Source: Flavobacteriaceae bacterium
GTDB taxonomy: Bacteria; Bacteroidota; Bacteroidia; Flavobacteriales; Flavobacteriaceae
Assembly: GCA_947446635.1 (NCBI GenBank)
Contig: CANFHF010000003.1
Coordinates: 62,001-126,000, forward strand
Direction: 5' to 3'
Length of the DNA: 64,000 bases
The notes under the pieces were generated by a model. The model was not told where the DNA came from. It saw only the letters and a list, made by a program, of their open reading frames with translations, and ran no database searches. Below, piece by piece: positions 1-9,297 of the stretch. Both the position numbers and the translations under genes were made by a program. How positions within the stretch are numbered: the first letter of the stretch is position 1; the number at the start of each line of letters is the position of its first letter.

Positions 1-1029
1 TCGGAAAGCATTTTCTGGATTTTGATATGGCAAAGTAAATGGCAATAATTGTTCGTAGCGAATTCCAACTAAATCAGTGCCTTTGCATTCGGCAAGAACT
101 TGATATGGAATTTGTTTGTCACCAGTTTTGAAATTTTCAAAATCGGCAGCTTCGGTACTGCCAAAAAAGCCTTTTGCAAATTGTTTGCCGACTAAGTTTT
201 TGGCCAAAACCACATTTGAAGGTAAGAAAGTATATTGATTGAATGTTTTCACTAAAACATAATCAATTTTAGGCCCAACGCTCAAAGCAGTGTTACTTGG
301 CAATGTCCAAGGGGTAGTCGTCCAAGCCAAAATATGAATATTCCCAAAGCCTTGAAGAAAGCTTGGTAAAGTTTCAGATAAAGCTTTGAATTGCGCTACT
401 ACCGTTGTATCTGTTACATCTCTATAACTTCCAGGTTGATTCACTTCGTGAGAAGATAATCCTGTTCCCGCTTTTGGCGAATACGGTTGAATGGTGTATC
501 CTTTGTACATCAAATCCTTGTTGTAGATTTGTTTCAAAATCCACCAAACGGTTTCCATATACTTGGATTTGTAGGTAATGTACGGATTTTCCATATCTAC
601 CCAATAACCCATTTTTTCCGTCAAATCGTTCCATACATCGGTGTAACGCATCACGGTTTTTTTACAGGCTTCATTGTATTGTGCTACAGAAATTGTTTTT
701 CCAATATCTTCTTTGGTAATGCCTAAGGCGGCTTCGGTGCCTAATTCTACTGGCAAACCGTGCGTATCCCAGCCTGCTTTTCGCTTCACTTGGAATCCTT
801 TCTGGGTTTTATAACGACAAAATATATCTTTAATAGCACGCGCCATCACGTGATGGATTCCTGGCAGTCCGTTTGCTGAAGGTGGCCCTTCAAAAAACAC
901 GAACGGTGGGCTGCCTTCGCGAGTGGTTACACTCTTCTCAAAAATGTTTGCTGCCTTCCAAAAATCAAGTACTTCCGACGCCACAGTTGGCAAGTCAAGT
1001 CCCTTGTATTCAGTAAATTTTGTGCTCAT
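1..1029 (-). CDS. ileS: Isoleucyl-tRNA synthetase, N-terminal part (cut by window edge)
   Basis: Cytoplasmic class I aminoacyl-tRNA synthetase that charges tRNA-Ile. The frame is open from the ATG at 1029 to base 1 (343 codons) with no stop, so the gene continues off the left edge. Visible motifs: the start MSTKFTEYKGLDLPTVASEV, the GPPSANGLPGIHH segment near residues 46-58 that forms the class I HIGH signature, and the GWDTHGLPVE motif typical of IleS. The rest reads into the editing domain region. The promoter at 1054-1083 fits this start. The KMSKS loop and C-terminal part are outside the window. Identification is firm; only the length is unknown. Confidence 0.95.
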   Translation of the reverse strand, partial: MSTKFTEYKGLDLPTVASEVLDFWKAANIFEKSVTTREGSPPFVFFEGPPSANGLPGIHHVMARAIKDIFCRYKTQKGFQVKRKAGWDTHGLPVELGTEAALGITKEDIGKTISVAQYNEACKKTVMRYTDVWNDLTEKMGYWVDMENPYITYKSKYMETVWWILKQIYNKDLMYKGYTIQPYSPKAGTGLSSHEVNQPGSYRDVTDTTVVAQFKALSETLPSFLQGFGNIHILAWTTTPWTLPSNTALSVGPKIDYVLVKTFNQYTFLPSNVVLAKNLVGKQFAKGFFGSTEAADFENFKTGDKQIPYQVLAECKGTDLVGIRYEQLLPFTLPYQNPENAFR

Positions 1030-1053
1030 TTTGCCTTTTGTATAAACTATTTG

Positions 1054-1083
1054 CGAAAGTAATAAATTTATACCGAAATCAAA
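1054..1083 (-). promoter_or_regulatory. Predicted promoter of ileS
   Basis: On the minus strand a TTTTG box (plus 1080-1083 region) is followed after 18 bases by TACTTTCG (1054-1061), close to the Bacteroidota -33/-7 consensus. It lies 25 bases before the ileS start codon. Confidence 0.5.
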
Positions 1084-1105
1084 AGTTGAAAGTCAAAAGT
1101 TGAAG
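1079..1105. repeat. Short tandem repeat upstream of ileS
   Basis: TCAAAAGTTGAA occurs at 1079-1090 and again at 1093-1104, a 14-base period. Similar AGTTGAA/AGTTAGAA-type short repeats occur in other gaps of this window (14069, 23178). The first copy overlaps the -33 box of the predicted ileS promoter. Confidence 0.5.
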
Positions 1106-1160
1106 TATTGGTTTGAAATGAAGTGTTTATTAGAATTTCTGTTTCCTTACGATGTCTTTT

Positions 1161-1988
1161 TTACTTCTTTTCAAGGATTTTTTTGGAAATTGTTTCTACT
1201 TCATTTAATAATAATGGGTAAGCTGGCTCGGCCATATCGGAATGGTTAAATCCTTGCAATTCGTAAAGTCTGATATTTTTATTGCGGTTCAATTTCATCA
1301 TTCGCAAGAAATAGGCATTTTCTTCGTAACGTCCTAATAATTCCATTTCGCGATCGCCTGTTATGAGTAAAATTGGAGGGGTGTCTTCGCGAACATAATA
1401 AATTGGAGCATACATATCAATAGTCGGTTGCGTGCTTTTAATCCCTTGCTCTTTTCGGATAGTAAAATGTGTAATGGCTTGTCCGCTAAAAGAAATTAGC
1501 CCTGCTATTTCCATAGGGTCGATGCTATATTTAGCCAAATAAGATTTGTCCATAGTGATAATTGTTCCTAAATAAGCACCTGCAGAATGTCCAGAAACAA
1601 AAATTAGTTTTTTATTTCCTCCATACTTTTCAATAGTATTGAATACCCAGGAAACTGCGGCCGCAGCATCTTCAATATAGGCTGGCGCATTAACATTTGG
1701 AGACAGTCGATATTCTACCCCGATTACGGCATAGCCTTTATCCATCAAGGCTTTTGGAATTTGTTTTTTACCTTTTGTTAGTCCGCCTCCATGAAACCAA
1801 ATGATTGTTGCAAAATCCTTTTTATTATTGGGATAATAAATATCAAGAGTACATTGAGAATCCATATACGAATCCTTTTTATTGGTGCTTTCGTCATAAT
1901 AATGAATGTCATTCTCAGTATTGTATTTTTGTTGCGCAATTGCAAAAGATGCATTAGCAAAAAATAAAAGGATAAATAATTTTTTCAT
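1161..1988 (-). CDS. Secreted alpha/beta hydrolase (esterase/lipase family)
   Basis: A 275-residue serine hydrolase with a signal peptide (KKLFILLFFANASFAIAQ), so probably periplasmic or exported. Motifs of the hormone-sensitive-lipase/BD-FAE-like alpha/beta hydrolase group: oxyanion-hole HGGG in IIWFHGGGLTKG (about residue 66), nucleophile Ser in SGHSAGAYLG (about residue 133), probable catalytic Asp in LLITGDREME (about 211) and His in GFNHSDMAEP (about 248). The triad appears complete. Substrate cannot be read from the sequence; short-chain esters or acetylated sugars are typical for the family. It stands alone between ileS and recO on the same strand, with about 70-130 base gaps, so it may be its own unit. 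Confidence 0.82.
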   Translation of the reverse strand: MKKLFILLFFANASFAIAQQKYNTENDIHYYDESTNKKDSYMDSQCTLDIYYPNNKKDFATIIWFHGGGLTKGKKQIPKALMDKGYAVIGVEYRLSPNVNAPAYIEDAAAAVSWVFNTIEKYGGNKKLIFVSGHSAGAYLGTIITMDKSYLAKYSIDPMEIAGLISFSGQAITHFTIRKEQGIKSTQPTIDMYAPIYYVREDTPPILLITGDREMELLGRYEENAYFLRMMKLNRNKNIRLYELQGFNHSDMAEPAYPLLLNEVETISKKILEKK

Positions 1989-2061
1989 TTTAGGTTAAAT
2001 TAAGATCCAAAGGTATTAAAAGTAAAACTATCTCATGACCGCCAAATTCTTTGGATTCATT

Positions 2062-2775
2062 TCAAGAAAAAACGGTAGCCAAAACTTCCAAGGATTTTGG
2101 TTTTCTAAAACCTTCGAGATGAAAAGCGTAGTAATCAATCAGGATTTTCAAGACGATTTGTCTTTCGATAACGTGGAAGATTTTCTGGTCGTTATCGAAT
2201 TTTAAAGGAATTAATTTTTTGAAGAGATTCGTTTCGTGTTCGGTGAGTGAATTAATTCCATGAAATGGAGTGAAAACACCTTCGCTAGTATCGAAAAAAG
2301 ATAATTCCATTTCAGAAATATCAGGGTAAAAGCCGAGGTATTTCGTGATTTCCAACATTAAAATCAGGTGAAAATTAGCCGTTTCTTCGTGATTGTCGAG
2401 CCAAAATAGCGCCGTTTCCAAAAAGGCAAATAGGTGTTCGTTTTTTTCTTCTTCGTGAATGGAATGGCGCAGGATTTCGGAAATAAACATCACTATCGTA
2501 CTTTTGAAAATATCCGAATGTATGGATTGAAAAGGAGTCGCAATTTTAATTTCCTTGAAATTCTCTAAAGTCCCTTTATTTTTATGAATGGCTTCGATTT
2601 CGAGTATGGTTAATGGCTGGAAATAAGCAATTTTTTGGTTTGACTTTCGGGAGGAAAAAGCATCACGAACGAAATAAGATTTCAAACCATTGGATTGTGT
2701 AAAGCATTTTACAATCAAGCTTTTCTCTTGGTATTTGAGAGCTGAAATGACGATGGCTTTGGTTTTGACTAACAT
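2062..2775 (-). CDS. recO: DNA repair protein RecO
   Basis: A 237-residue RecO, the RecFOR mediator that loads RecA on SSB-coated single strands. The N-terminal OB-fold begins MLVKTKAIVISALKYQEKSL, as is usual for RecO (short basic beta strand, then a turn-rich segment KCFTQSNGLKSYFVRDAF). The C-terminal half is helical and lacks the four-cysteine zinc motif known from some RecO proteins. The next gene on the strand upstream is porZ, only 34 bases away, so they are probably co-transcribed (porZ first). Motif conservation in RecO is low, so the call rests on the N-terminus, length and the recO-porZ neighbourhood. Confidence 0.85.
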   Translation of the reverse strand: MLVKTKAIVISALKYQEKSLIVKCFTQSNGLKSYFVRDAFSSRKSNQKIAYFQPLTILEIEAIHKNKGTLENFKEIKIATPFQSIHSDIFKSTIVMFISEILRHSIHEEEKNEHLFAFLETALFWLDNHEETANFHLILMLEITKYLGFYPDISEMELSFFDTSEGVFTPFHGINSLTEHETNLFKKLIPLKFDNDQKIFHVIERQIVLKILIDYYAFHLEGFRKPKSLEVLATVFS

Positions 2776-2809
2776 ATTAATTACGAAATTACGATTTGGA
2801 ATTTGTAAA

Positions 2810-5110
2810 TTATCTAATTATCATCACTTTTTTGACTTTAGTTTCTATGCCATCTTGTGCCGAAACAAAAATCATGTATACCCCAGAAGCAACTTTATAT
2901 TTTCCAAAAGCGGTGGTGTCCCACTCAATTGTACCTCCTTCGGATGTGGTTTCATAAACCAGATTTCCTTCAATATCGGTGATTTTAACATTGGCTTTAT
3001 CTAATAATCCTGCGATTTTTAAAGTTCCTTCGAAGTCAGGTCTTACCGGATTAGGGTAGACATACACATTACTTAAATCCGCTTTTGCGGCAGTTGCTGT
3101 TCCCTTGAAAGAAACTAGGCCTTTATCTGTGGCAATAAAAACTTCGCCGGTTGTGCTGTTGATATCGATGTCGTTTATGGTGTTACTAGGCAATGGGGAA
3201 TTGTCTTTGGTAAAATGATACTTGGTCACCTGACCGTCCGAAGAGACTAAAAAGAGCCCGGAGTCTGCTGTTCCAATCCATTTGTCATTGAATCCATTAA
3301 CCACAATGTCAGTAATGAATTGTTCATATAATAGTTCTTGGGCAAGTTTGTCTTCCAATATGATTATGGGGTTGGTCTTCATTTGGTCTTCAATCAGAAA
3401 ACTGCCCACATTAGATAATATGCGCAACCCTTTTGTGGTTCCAATCCAAAGTTGATTTCTGTTATCGATTGCAATGGCTCTTACGTCGGTTGTGGGCAAA
3501 TTGCCTTTGTCGGATCCAAAAGTTATTTTTTTGAATTTATTGGAAGATTCATTGTAACTTATTAAACCTTCGGTATTGGTACACCACCATTTGGTGTTGT
3601 TTTTATCGATTATTAGTCGTCCCATACTCGCATCAGTGCTTTTATCCAAAATACCATCTAACGAATAACTTCGCCATTGCCCATCTTTTTTTAATTCTTT
3701 TAATCCTTTTTTTATCAGGCTATTATTCAACCAAAGATTTCCTGATGTGTCAAATGCGGCCCCATTGATACGCACATCATCTGGCACTTCCCCTATAATT
3801 GTCGACAACCCATCGGGCAAAGTATTTTTAGCATTATACAAATCAATTGGAATATCATTTTCCAATTTTAACAATCCAGAATAAAAGGAGCTTGCATATA
3901 CTTGGTTTTCATTATTAGGATTTACGGTTATTCTTGAAATTGCCTTAGCGCCTAAAAGATTTTCATAGGGAATATGGAGCCATCCCGATGCACTGTATTT
4001 GCTAATTCCATAAGAAGTTGGACCATTGTTAAACCCATATGGATTATAACTTGCCGAGTACCCCCCATAAACTGCCCAAAGCGAACTTGATGTTGCTTGA
4101 AGCGCAAATATGTTATTTCTGGAAGGCCCTATTGGCGTTGTTGTTTCAAAATTCGTTGGATGGGAAATGGTTGTATTTATTAATCCGTTTTCTTTTGTGC
4201 CGATATAAACTGAATCGCCAATAATAGTTGCACAAGTAAAACTGGGAGTGATTCCAAAAATTTGATTATTATTTATTTGACGGACTAATGCCATTTGGGC
4301 ATTGAAAATAGACACACTGCTTGATGTAGTAGCGATCAAATAATTAGCTGTAACTCTAATATCTAATCCTATTTGTCCAATATTCAAAATTTCACTAAAG
4401 GAAGTCCCATTATATTTATAAACTCGATTATCTTTATTGTAAGCCACTATTTGATTGTTAAAATTTACAATTCCATTCCAATTACCCCCATCAAAAAGTT
4501 CCCATTGCTCAAAGTCATTCAAATTTGGATTCGAAATAGCGGCTTTTCTTATGCCGTAATTTTCAGTAACGGCATATATGTCATTATTGAAAATGGTGGT
4601 TTGATATACTTTTACTTCTTGTCCTATTGGCCCAATAAAATACGTGTCGCCAAATTGCATTGTGGTTAAATTGAATTGTACTATTCCAAAATCACAGGAA
4701 ACATACACAATCCCATCATATTCCATGAAATGATTAATTTTCTTGATGTTTGTTGGAAGTTGCTTATTAATAATGTCAACGACTTTAAGCATACTGCCAT
4801 TGGCTTCGTTGATTACAATCATCAACCCATTTTCATAGCCAACAAGTGTTTTGTTGTATGTTGGACTATAATATAATGATGAGATGGTTTGACCCGAAAG
4901 TCCATCAATGGTATTGGTTGTTTTTATCAGATTAGTATTTATATTTTTAGAAAACAAGGCATTTTCAGAAGCTGCGAAAACAGCTGTAGGAGATTCGGAC
5001 AGGTCTTTGATTTCATTATACGAAAAATAGCCTTTCCATAACAAATTGTTTTGAGCAAAACCTATTTGTATAACGATCAGAACCAGAAAATAAAGAAATC
5101 GTTTTTTCAT
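2810..5110 (-). CDS. porZ: PorZ-like beta-propeller protein of the type IX secretion system
   Basis: About 766 residues with a signal peptide (MKKRFLYFLVLIVIQIGFAQ). The body is a long series of beta-propeller repeats of the two-component-regulator type (e.g. DNRNQLWIGTTKGLRIL, NDKWIGTADSGLFLV, TGEVFIATDKGLVSF). It ends with a C-terminal sorting-like beta domain starting VYPNPVRPDFEGTLKI and closing in KKVMIIR. PorZ proteins have this architecture and take part in the cell-surface attachment complex of type IX secretion. The longer reading frame starts at 5146, but the ATG at 5110 begins a clean signal peptide and the -7 box at 5133-5140 would lie inside the longer version, so 5110 is preferred. 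Same-strand neighbour recO follows after a short gap. Confidence 0.82.
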   Translation of the reverse strand: MKKRFLYFLVLIVIQIGFAQNNLLWKGYFSYNEIKDLSESPTAVFAASENALFSKNINTNLIKTTNTIDGLSGQTISSLYYSPTYNKTLVGYENGLMIVINEANGSMLKVVDIINKQLPTNIKKINHFMEYDGIVYVSCDFGIVQFNLTTMQFGDTYFIGPIGQEVKVYQTTIFNNDIYAVTENYGIRKAAISNPNLNDFEQWELFDGGNWNGIVNFNNQIVAYNKDNRVYKYNGTSFSEILNIGQIGLDIRVTANYLIATTSSSVSIFNAQMALVRQINNNQIFGITPSFTCATIIGDSVYIGTKENGLINTTISHPTNFETTTPIGPSRNNIFALQATSSSLWAVYGGYSASYNPYGFNNGPTSYGISKYSASGWLHIPYENLLGAKAISRITVNPNNENQVYASSFYSGLLKLENDIPIDLYNAKNTLPDGLSTIIGEVPDDVRINGAAFDTSGNLWLNNSLIKKGLKELKKDGQWRSYSLDGILDKSTDASMGRLIIDKNNTKWWCTNTEGLISYNESSNKFKKITFGSDKGNLPTTDVRAIAIDNRNQLWIGTTKGLRILSNVGSFLIEDQMKTNPIIILEDKLAQELLYEQFITDIVVNGFNDKWIGTADSGLFLVSSDGQVTKYHFTKDNSPLPSNTINDIDINSTTGEVFIATDKGLVSFKGTATAAKADLSNVYVYPNPVRPDFEGTLKIAGLLDKANVKITDIEGNLVYETTSEGGTIEWDTTAFGKYKVASGVYMIFVSAQDGIETKVKKVMIIR

Positions 5111-5132
5111 TTTTTGAATAAATATCAGCCCA

Positions 5133-5140
5133 CAAATATA
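5133..5140 (-). promoter_or_regulatory. Predicted -7 box of porZ-recO
   Basis: TATATTTG on the minus strand, 22 bases before the preferred porZ ATG at 5110. No convincing -33 box was seen at the usual distance. Confidence 0.4.
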
Positions 5141-5174
5141 ATACAAACGAAAGTTTCTGAATTTTGTTTCTTTT

Positions 5175-5214
5175 AATAAAAATGCCTTCCATCCGAAACA
5201 ACGAAAGAAGGCAT
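5175..5214 (-). terminator. Intrinsic terminator after gdhA
   Basis: On the minus strand ATGCCTTC (5207-5214) pairs with GAAGGCAT (5182-5189) around a 17-base loop, followed by TTTTATT. It sits 21 bases past the gdhA stop and separates it from porZ. Confidence 0.6.
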
Positions 5215-5234
5215 CTTTATCTATATTAAAAAAA

Positions 5235-6578
5235 CTATACTACACCTTGAGCAAGCATAGCATCTGCCACTTTTACAAATCCTGCAATGTTCGCCCCTTT
5301 CACATAATCAACATAATCAGAACCATCAGAACCATATTTCACGCAGGAAGTATGTATGCGTAACATGATTTCCTTCAGTTTTTGATCTACCTCTTCGGAA
5401 GTCCAGCTCAACCGTAAAGAATTTTGTGACATTTCTAAACCTGATGTTGCCACTCCACCTGCATTTGATGCTTTTCCTGGGGAAAATAATAGTTTTGCCT
5501 TTTGGAAAATAATTACAGCCTCTGGCGTAGAAGGCATATTGGCTCCCTCCGTCACACAGATACAGCCATTTGCTACTAGTGTTTTGGCTTCGTCCTCACT
5601 CAATTCATTTTGGGTTGCACAAGGCAAGGCAACATCACAACGCACTTCCCAAGGACGTTTACCTGCAACGTATCTTGCGTTTGGATATTTAGTGACATAA
5701 TCACTGATTCTCCCTCTTAACACATTTTTTATCTCCATTATGTAGGCCAATTTAGAAGCGTCAATTCCATCTGCATCGTAAATGTATCCTGCAGAGTCAG
5801 ACATGGTAACCACTTTTCCCCCTATTTGAATTGCTTTTTCAACGGCATATTGTGCTACATTTCCTGAACCTGAAACAACAACTGTTTTGCCTGAAAAAGT
5901 ATCCCCTTTTGTAGCTAACATACTTTGGGCAAAATATACCGCTCCATAACCGGTTGCCTCGGGTCTAATTAATGACCCTCCAAAAGAAATACCTTTGCCG
6001 GTCAAAACTCCTGTAAATTCGTTTCTTAGCCTTTTATATTGCCCAAACATATATCCCACTTCTCTTCCTCCAACACCAATGTCCCCAGCAGGGATATCCG
6101 TATTTGCGCCGATGTGCTTTGACAATTCAGTCATAAATGCTTGACAAAAACGCATGACTTCATTATCTGATTTTCCTTTTGGGTCAAAATCAGCGCCTCC
6201 TTTTCCACCACCCATAGGCAAAGTGGTTAAGCTATTTTTAAAGGTTTGCTCAAAAGCTAAAAACTTCAATATGCTTAAATTTACAGAGGGATGAAAACGA
6301 ATCCCCCCTTTATAGGGGCCAATTGCCGAATTCATCTGTATTCGGTAGCCCCTGTTTACCTGAGTTTCTCCTTTGTCATCAATCCAAACTACTCGAAAAA
6401 TAATGATTCGATCTGACTCTACCATTCTTTCCAAAAGCATCTTGTTTTGATATTTTTTATTTTCTTCGATAAATGGAATGACTGTTTCAGCTACTTCCGT
6501 AACTGCTTGCATAAACTCTGGCTCGTTAGGATTTTTTTTTGCAACGGCTTCAATAAAACTAGTAATACTTTGTGTCAT
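5235..6578 (-). CDS. gdhA: NADP-type glutamate dehydrogenase
   Basis: A 447-residue hexameric-type glutamate dehydrogenase that interconverts 2-oxoglutarate plus ammonium and glutamate; the length and start fit the NADP-specific biosynthetic (GdhA) group. Motifs: substrate/catalytic LPMGGGKGGADFDPKG (about residues 121-136), PAGDIGVGGREVGYMFGQ (about 163-180), the Rossmann glycine motif VVSGSGNVAQYAVE (about 237-250) and CVTEGANMPSTPEA near 341. No truncation. It is a single gene unit: a promoter-like box lies upstream at 6626-6633 and a terminator downstream. A barrel-like gene diverges from it on the other side. Confidence 0.95.
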   Translation of the reverse strand: MTQSITSFIEAVAKKNPNEPEFMQAVTEVAETVIPFIEENKKYQNKMLLERMVESDRIIIFRVVWIDDKGETQVNRGYRIQMNSAIGPYKGGIRFHPSVNLSILKFLAFEQTFKNSLTTLPMGGGKGGADFDPKGKSDNEVMRFCQAFMTELSKHIGANTDIPAGDIGVGGREVGYMFGQYKRLRNEFTGVLTGKGISFGGSLIRPEATGYGAVYFAQSMLATKGDTFSGKTVVVSGSGNVAQYAVEKAIQIGGKVVTMSDSAGYIYDADGIDASKLAYIMEIKNVLRGRISDYVTKYPNARYVAGKRPWEVRCDVALPCATQNELSEDEAKTLVANGCICVTEGANMPSTPEAVIIFQKAKLLFSPGKASNAGGVATSGLEMSQNSLRLSWTSEEVDQKLKEIMLRIHTSCVKYGSDGSDYVDYVKGANIAGFVKVADAMLAQGVV

Positions 6579-6985
6579 GATTATTAGATTATTAATGGTT
6601 AATAAAACCTTTTAGGTTGTCTAAACAAAGATACATTTTATAAGGATAATGGTATGATTTTTTTAAATTTATTAACCCAATTTAGGTTTTTTATAAATGA
6701 ACAAAAACGCCAATATGATTGTAAATATTATATAGAAGATACTAACCTTAGCTGCATAAAAAGGTAAGAATAAAAATCTTAATTTTAACAAGATATACTA
6801 TTTTTAAAGTGAAATCTTCGGCAACGTATTAACTAGTAAATCCTAGAAATTTTCCTCGAAGAGACATCCTTTATTACTCTTAAACTGATTTATAGGGTTT
6901 TTATCTTACAATAATGTAATTATTTTTATGACACACAATATTTTGCTATTTTTATTTTTTTGTAAAAAGCAATTTATTTCATGTA
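6579..6985. other. Divergent intergenic region, gdhA / barrel-like gene
   Basis: About 400 very AT-rich bases between the two divergent start codons. Apart from the gdhA -7 box at 6626-6633, no open frame, tRNA or strong hairpin was seen. The ATTTTATAAGG stretch near 6636 faintly resembles the dispersed repeat described at 24319, but not enough to call a copy. Confidence 0.5.
6626..6633 (-). promoter_or_regulatory. Predicted -7 box of gdhA
   Basis: TATCTTTG on the minus strand, 47 bases before the gdhA ATG, a good match to TAnnTTTG. No clear -33 partner. Confidence 0.4.
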
Positions 6986-7786
6986 ATGTCAAAATCTATT
7001 ATATTATTTTGTTTCATTATTTTCGAATTTTCGAATAACGTCTACGCACAATATGGATTTTCACAGGAAATTGGAGTTCTTGCAGGTCCGGTCGCCTTTC
7101 AATCGGATTATGGTGAGCGACTCAATTTATCAACAAATGCAGGTAACACAGGATATGGAATAGGACTAATTCATTATTTGAACTTTTCATATGATGCAGT
7201 GTGTAACTGTTTTACCTTAAAAAATTATTTCAATGATCACTTTAAATTAAGAAGCGAGTTGTCCTATAATAAAACGGAGTTGCAACATTTTGGTAATTTG
7301 GTCACTTCTCAACCTAGTATACGTATAAATGAATTAAAAGCTATGAGAGGGAGTACTGCCGTTACTAACATAGGCATGCAACTAGAATTTTTCCCCTTTA
7401 GCATTCATAATTTTTCAGAAACAATAGGAAGTTGGGGTCCGTTTATCAGTCTTGGAGCCCAATTTTGCTTTTACAACGCTAAGGCCTCTTCAACAATGGG
7501 GCCTTTAGAGTCAAATTTGACTCAATGGCCAAAATATTTAGATTCATCCGAGGGTCGGCCTCATGGTTTTTCTTCCGAAGAAAAATCGGTTTGGTCAGCG
7601 GTTTCAAGTGTCGGGACTCGATATAAACTAGCCCCTTTATCTGATTTGATGATTGATTTGAGAATTCAATATTATTACTCTAATTGGGTGGATGGTTTAA
7701 ACCCAGATCCTACTATATATAAAGAAAACAAATCAAACGACTGGTTAGTATGGTTTAATGTTGGTTATATTTATTACTTGCAATAG
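6986..7786 (+). CDS. Exported barrel-like protein, probably THC0290_0291 family
   Basis: A 266-residue protein with a signal peptide ending at about NVYAQ (residue 22). The mature part is rich in alternating aromatic and polar strands and glycine (GFSQEIGVLAGPVAFQSDYG, SFGPFI-like GSWGPFISLGAQFCF, VWFNVGYIYYLQ at the C-terminus), as in small outer-membrane beta-barrels. From memory this resembles a Flavobacteriia family (THC0290_0291) that is often found beside gdhA and sometimes misnamed glutamate dehydrogenase; that family assignment is recalled, not verified. Two cysteines (VCNC near residue 72) may form a disulfide. Function unknown. Confidence 0.6.
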   Translation: MSKSIILFCFIIFEFSNNVYAQYGFSQEIGVLAGPVAFQSDYGERLNLSTNAGNTGYGIGLIHYLNFSYDAVCNCFTLKNYFNDHFKLRSELSYNKTELQHFGNLVTSQPSIRINELKAMRGSTAVTNIGMQLEFFPFSIHNFSETIGSWGPFISLGAQFCFYNAKASSTMGPLESNLTQWPKYLDSSEGRPHGFSSEEKSVWSAVSSVGTRYKLAPLSDLMIDLRIQYYYSNWVDGLNPDPTIYKENKSNDWLVWFNVGYIYYLQ

Positions 7787-7956
7787 TAATAAATAGGAAA
7801 TTCAATACTTTTATTAAATCTTTTTAGCAAAAGCTTCATATTACCAAAAATACACCTCAACTACACCAAATAGCAAGTGATTCTAATTTTTTAAAAAAAA
7901 ATAATCATTTTCCGTGTCAAATGAATTTTCTTTGCACAAAGAAATTGTAGTTTAAC

Positions 7957-8307
7957 ATGAACAAAATATATTATCTCGCTTCTTGCGATACTTGTCGAAA
8001 AATTATAAAATCATTGCCAAAAGACCATAATTTGGTGTTTCATGACATCAAGCAAGATCCAATCAAGGCGGAAGAATTAGAAGAAATGTACCAACTTGCC
8101 GGAAGCTACGAAGCGCTATTCAGCAAAAAAGCACAGCTTTACAAATCGATGGATTTAAAGAATAAATCCTTGACTGAGGCCGATTTCAAAAAATATATCC
8201 TAGAACATTACACGTTTTTAAGCCGCCCCGTTTTTATCATTGACGGCAAAATATATGTTGGCAACAGCCAGCAAAACATGCTCCAGGTAATGAAAGCTTT
8301 AGCCTAA
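7957..8307 (+). CDS. ArsC/Spx-family thioredoxin-fold protein
   Basis: A 116-residue protein of the arsenate reductase/Spx superfamily. It starts MNKIYYLASCDTCRKIIKSL, with the Cys-x-x-Cys redox pair at residues 10 and 13, and has the SRPVFIIDGKIYVG strand (Arg-Pro with cis-proline geometry) that these folds carry near residue 90. A CxxC pair is closer to Spx-like proteins than to classic ArsC, which uses a single N-terminal cysteine, so the actual activity (arsenate reduction, redox sensing or other) is open. Its stop codon overlaps the start of the following transporter by one base (TAATG), so the two are translationally coupled. Confidence 0.78.
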   Translation: MNKIYYLASCDTCRKIIKSLPKDHNLVFHDIKQDPIKAEELEEMYQLAGSYEALFSKKAQLYKSMDLKNKSLTEADFKKYILEHYTFLSRPVFIIDGKIYVGNSQQNMLQVMKALA

Positions 8308-9206
8308 TGTCAAAAAGAAATCTCGCACTCATTGGTGCCACAATAGTTTCCATAATATACGGCCTTACTTTTACAATTGCCAAAGATGTAATGCCAAAGT
8401 ATGTTCAAGCGGATGGTTTTATTTTAATGCGGGTGGGGGGTTCCACGATTTTGTTTTGGCTGGTTTGGCTTTTCACTAGATTGCCTGAAACAGTTCGCAA
8501 AGAGAGAATTGAGCGTGCCGATTTTCCTAGAATTATTTGGGCCGCCTTTTTTGGCGTAGCTCTAAATATGCTTTCTTTCTTCAAGGGCCTGACCCTTACC
8601 TCTCCTATTTCGGCCTCAGTAATTATGGTATCAACACCCATGATTGTCCTAGTGCTTTCGGCTATTATCATCAAAGAACGGATGCGAAAACGAATGGTTT
8701 TCGGGATTGTTCTCGGCTTAATCGGCACCGCCTTTCTTATCTTGTACGGAAAGTCCGTAGGGAGAGCCACCAATGCCAGTTTAGGAAATTTTTTGGTTTT
8801 TGTCAATGCGTCTTCCTATGGATTATACCTGGTATTGGTCAAAAAATTAATGGACAAATACAATGCTTTTACCTTTGTAAAATGGGTTTATCTGATTGGT
8901 TTTCTTATGGTTTTGCCTTTTGGATGGGATGACTTTTATGCAGTAAAATGGGCTTTGCTTCCAATGGATATTTATTGGAAAATAGGATTTGTAGTGGTTT
9001 TTTCGACCTTTCTGACGTACCTATTGAACTTACTTTCAATGAAAGAATTAAAGCCAACCACAATCGCCGTTTTCGTATACCTACAGCCTGTTTTCGCTAC
9101 TGTTTTCGCGATTAGTCTGGGCAAAGATGAGTTAACTTTGGTGAAAATAATTTCGGCAATTTTTATATTTACAGGTGTTTATTTGGTTACGCAGAAGAAA
9201 GCGTGA
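8307..9206 (+). CDS. EamA/DMT-family membrane transporter
   Basis: A 299-residue inner-membrane protein with about ten hydrophobic helices and two EamA repeats (residues ~7-140 and ~155-295), the drug/metabolite transporter layout. Typical segments: ALIGATIVSIIYGLTFTIAK at the start, SVIMVSTPMIVLVLSAIIIK near 107, and ELKPTTIAVFVYLQPVFATV near 250 with the family-typical proline. The substrate cannot be predicted; members export amino acids, metabolites or drugs. Starts one base before the end of the upstream ArsC/Spx-like gene. Confidence 0.85.
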   Translation: MSKRNLALIGATIVSIIYGLTFTIAKDVMPKYVQADGFILMRVGGSTILFWLVWLFTRLPETVRKERIERADFPRIIWAAFFGVALNMLSFFKGLTLTSPISASVIMVSTPMIVLVLSAIIIKERMRKRMVFGIVLGLIGTAFLILYGKSVGRATNASLGNFLVFVNASSYGLYLVLVKKLMDKYNAFTFVKWVYLIGFLMVLPFGWDDFYAVKWALLPMDIYWKIGFVVVFSTFLTYLLNLLSMKELKPTTIAVFVYLQPVFATVFAISLGKDELTLVKIISAIFIFTGVYLVTQKKA

Positions 9207-9269
9207 CTTCCGTAGAGTAAAGCCTAGGTGCCAAACCTAAAACGCAACCGCCCTCTACAAACTTTTTCT

Positions 9270-9277
9270 TATCTTTG
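9270..9277 (+). promoter_or_regulatory. Predicted -7 box of yicC-gmk-nadD
   Basis: TATCTTTG, 20 bases before the ATG of yicC at 9298; would give a short leader. No good -33 box seen. Confidence 0.4.
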
Positions 9278-9297
9278 AACTCTTGTTAGAAAATTAT

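Noticed and set aside
422..726. Small frames on both strands near the left edge
   Set aside because: They are shadows of the partial ileS gene, whose frame is open to base 1 and carries the synthetase motifs.
5110..5146. Longer porZ start with 12 extra residues
   Set aside because: The extension has no signal-peptide logic, and a TATATTTG box lies inside it.
6636..6660. Possible third copy of the dispersed repeat upstream of gdhA
   Set aside because: Only a vague TTTTATAAGGATAATGG similarity, within what AT-rich DNA gives by chance.
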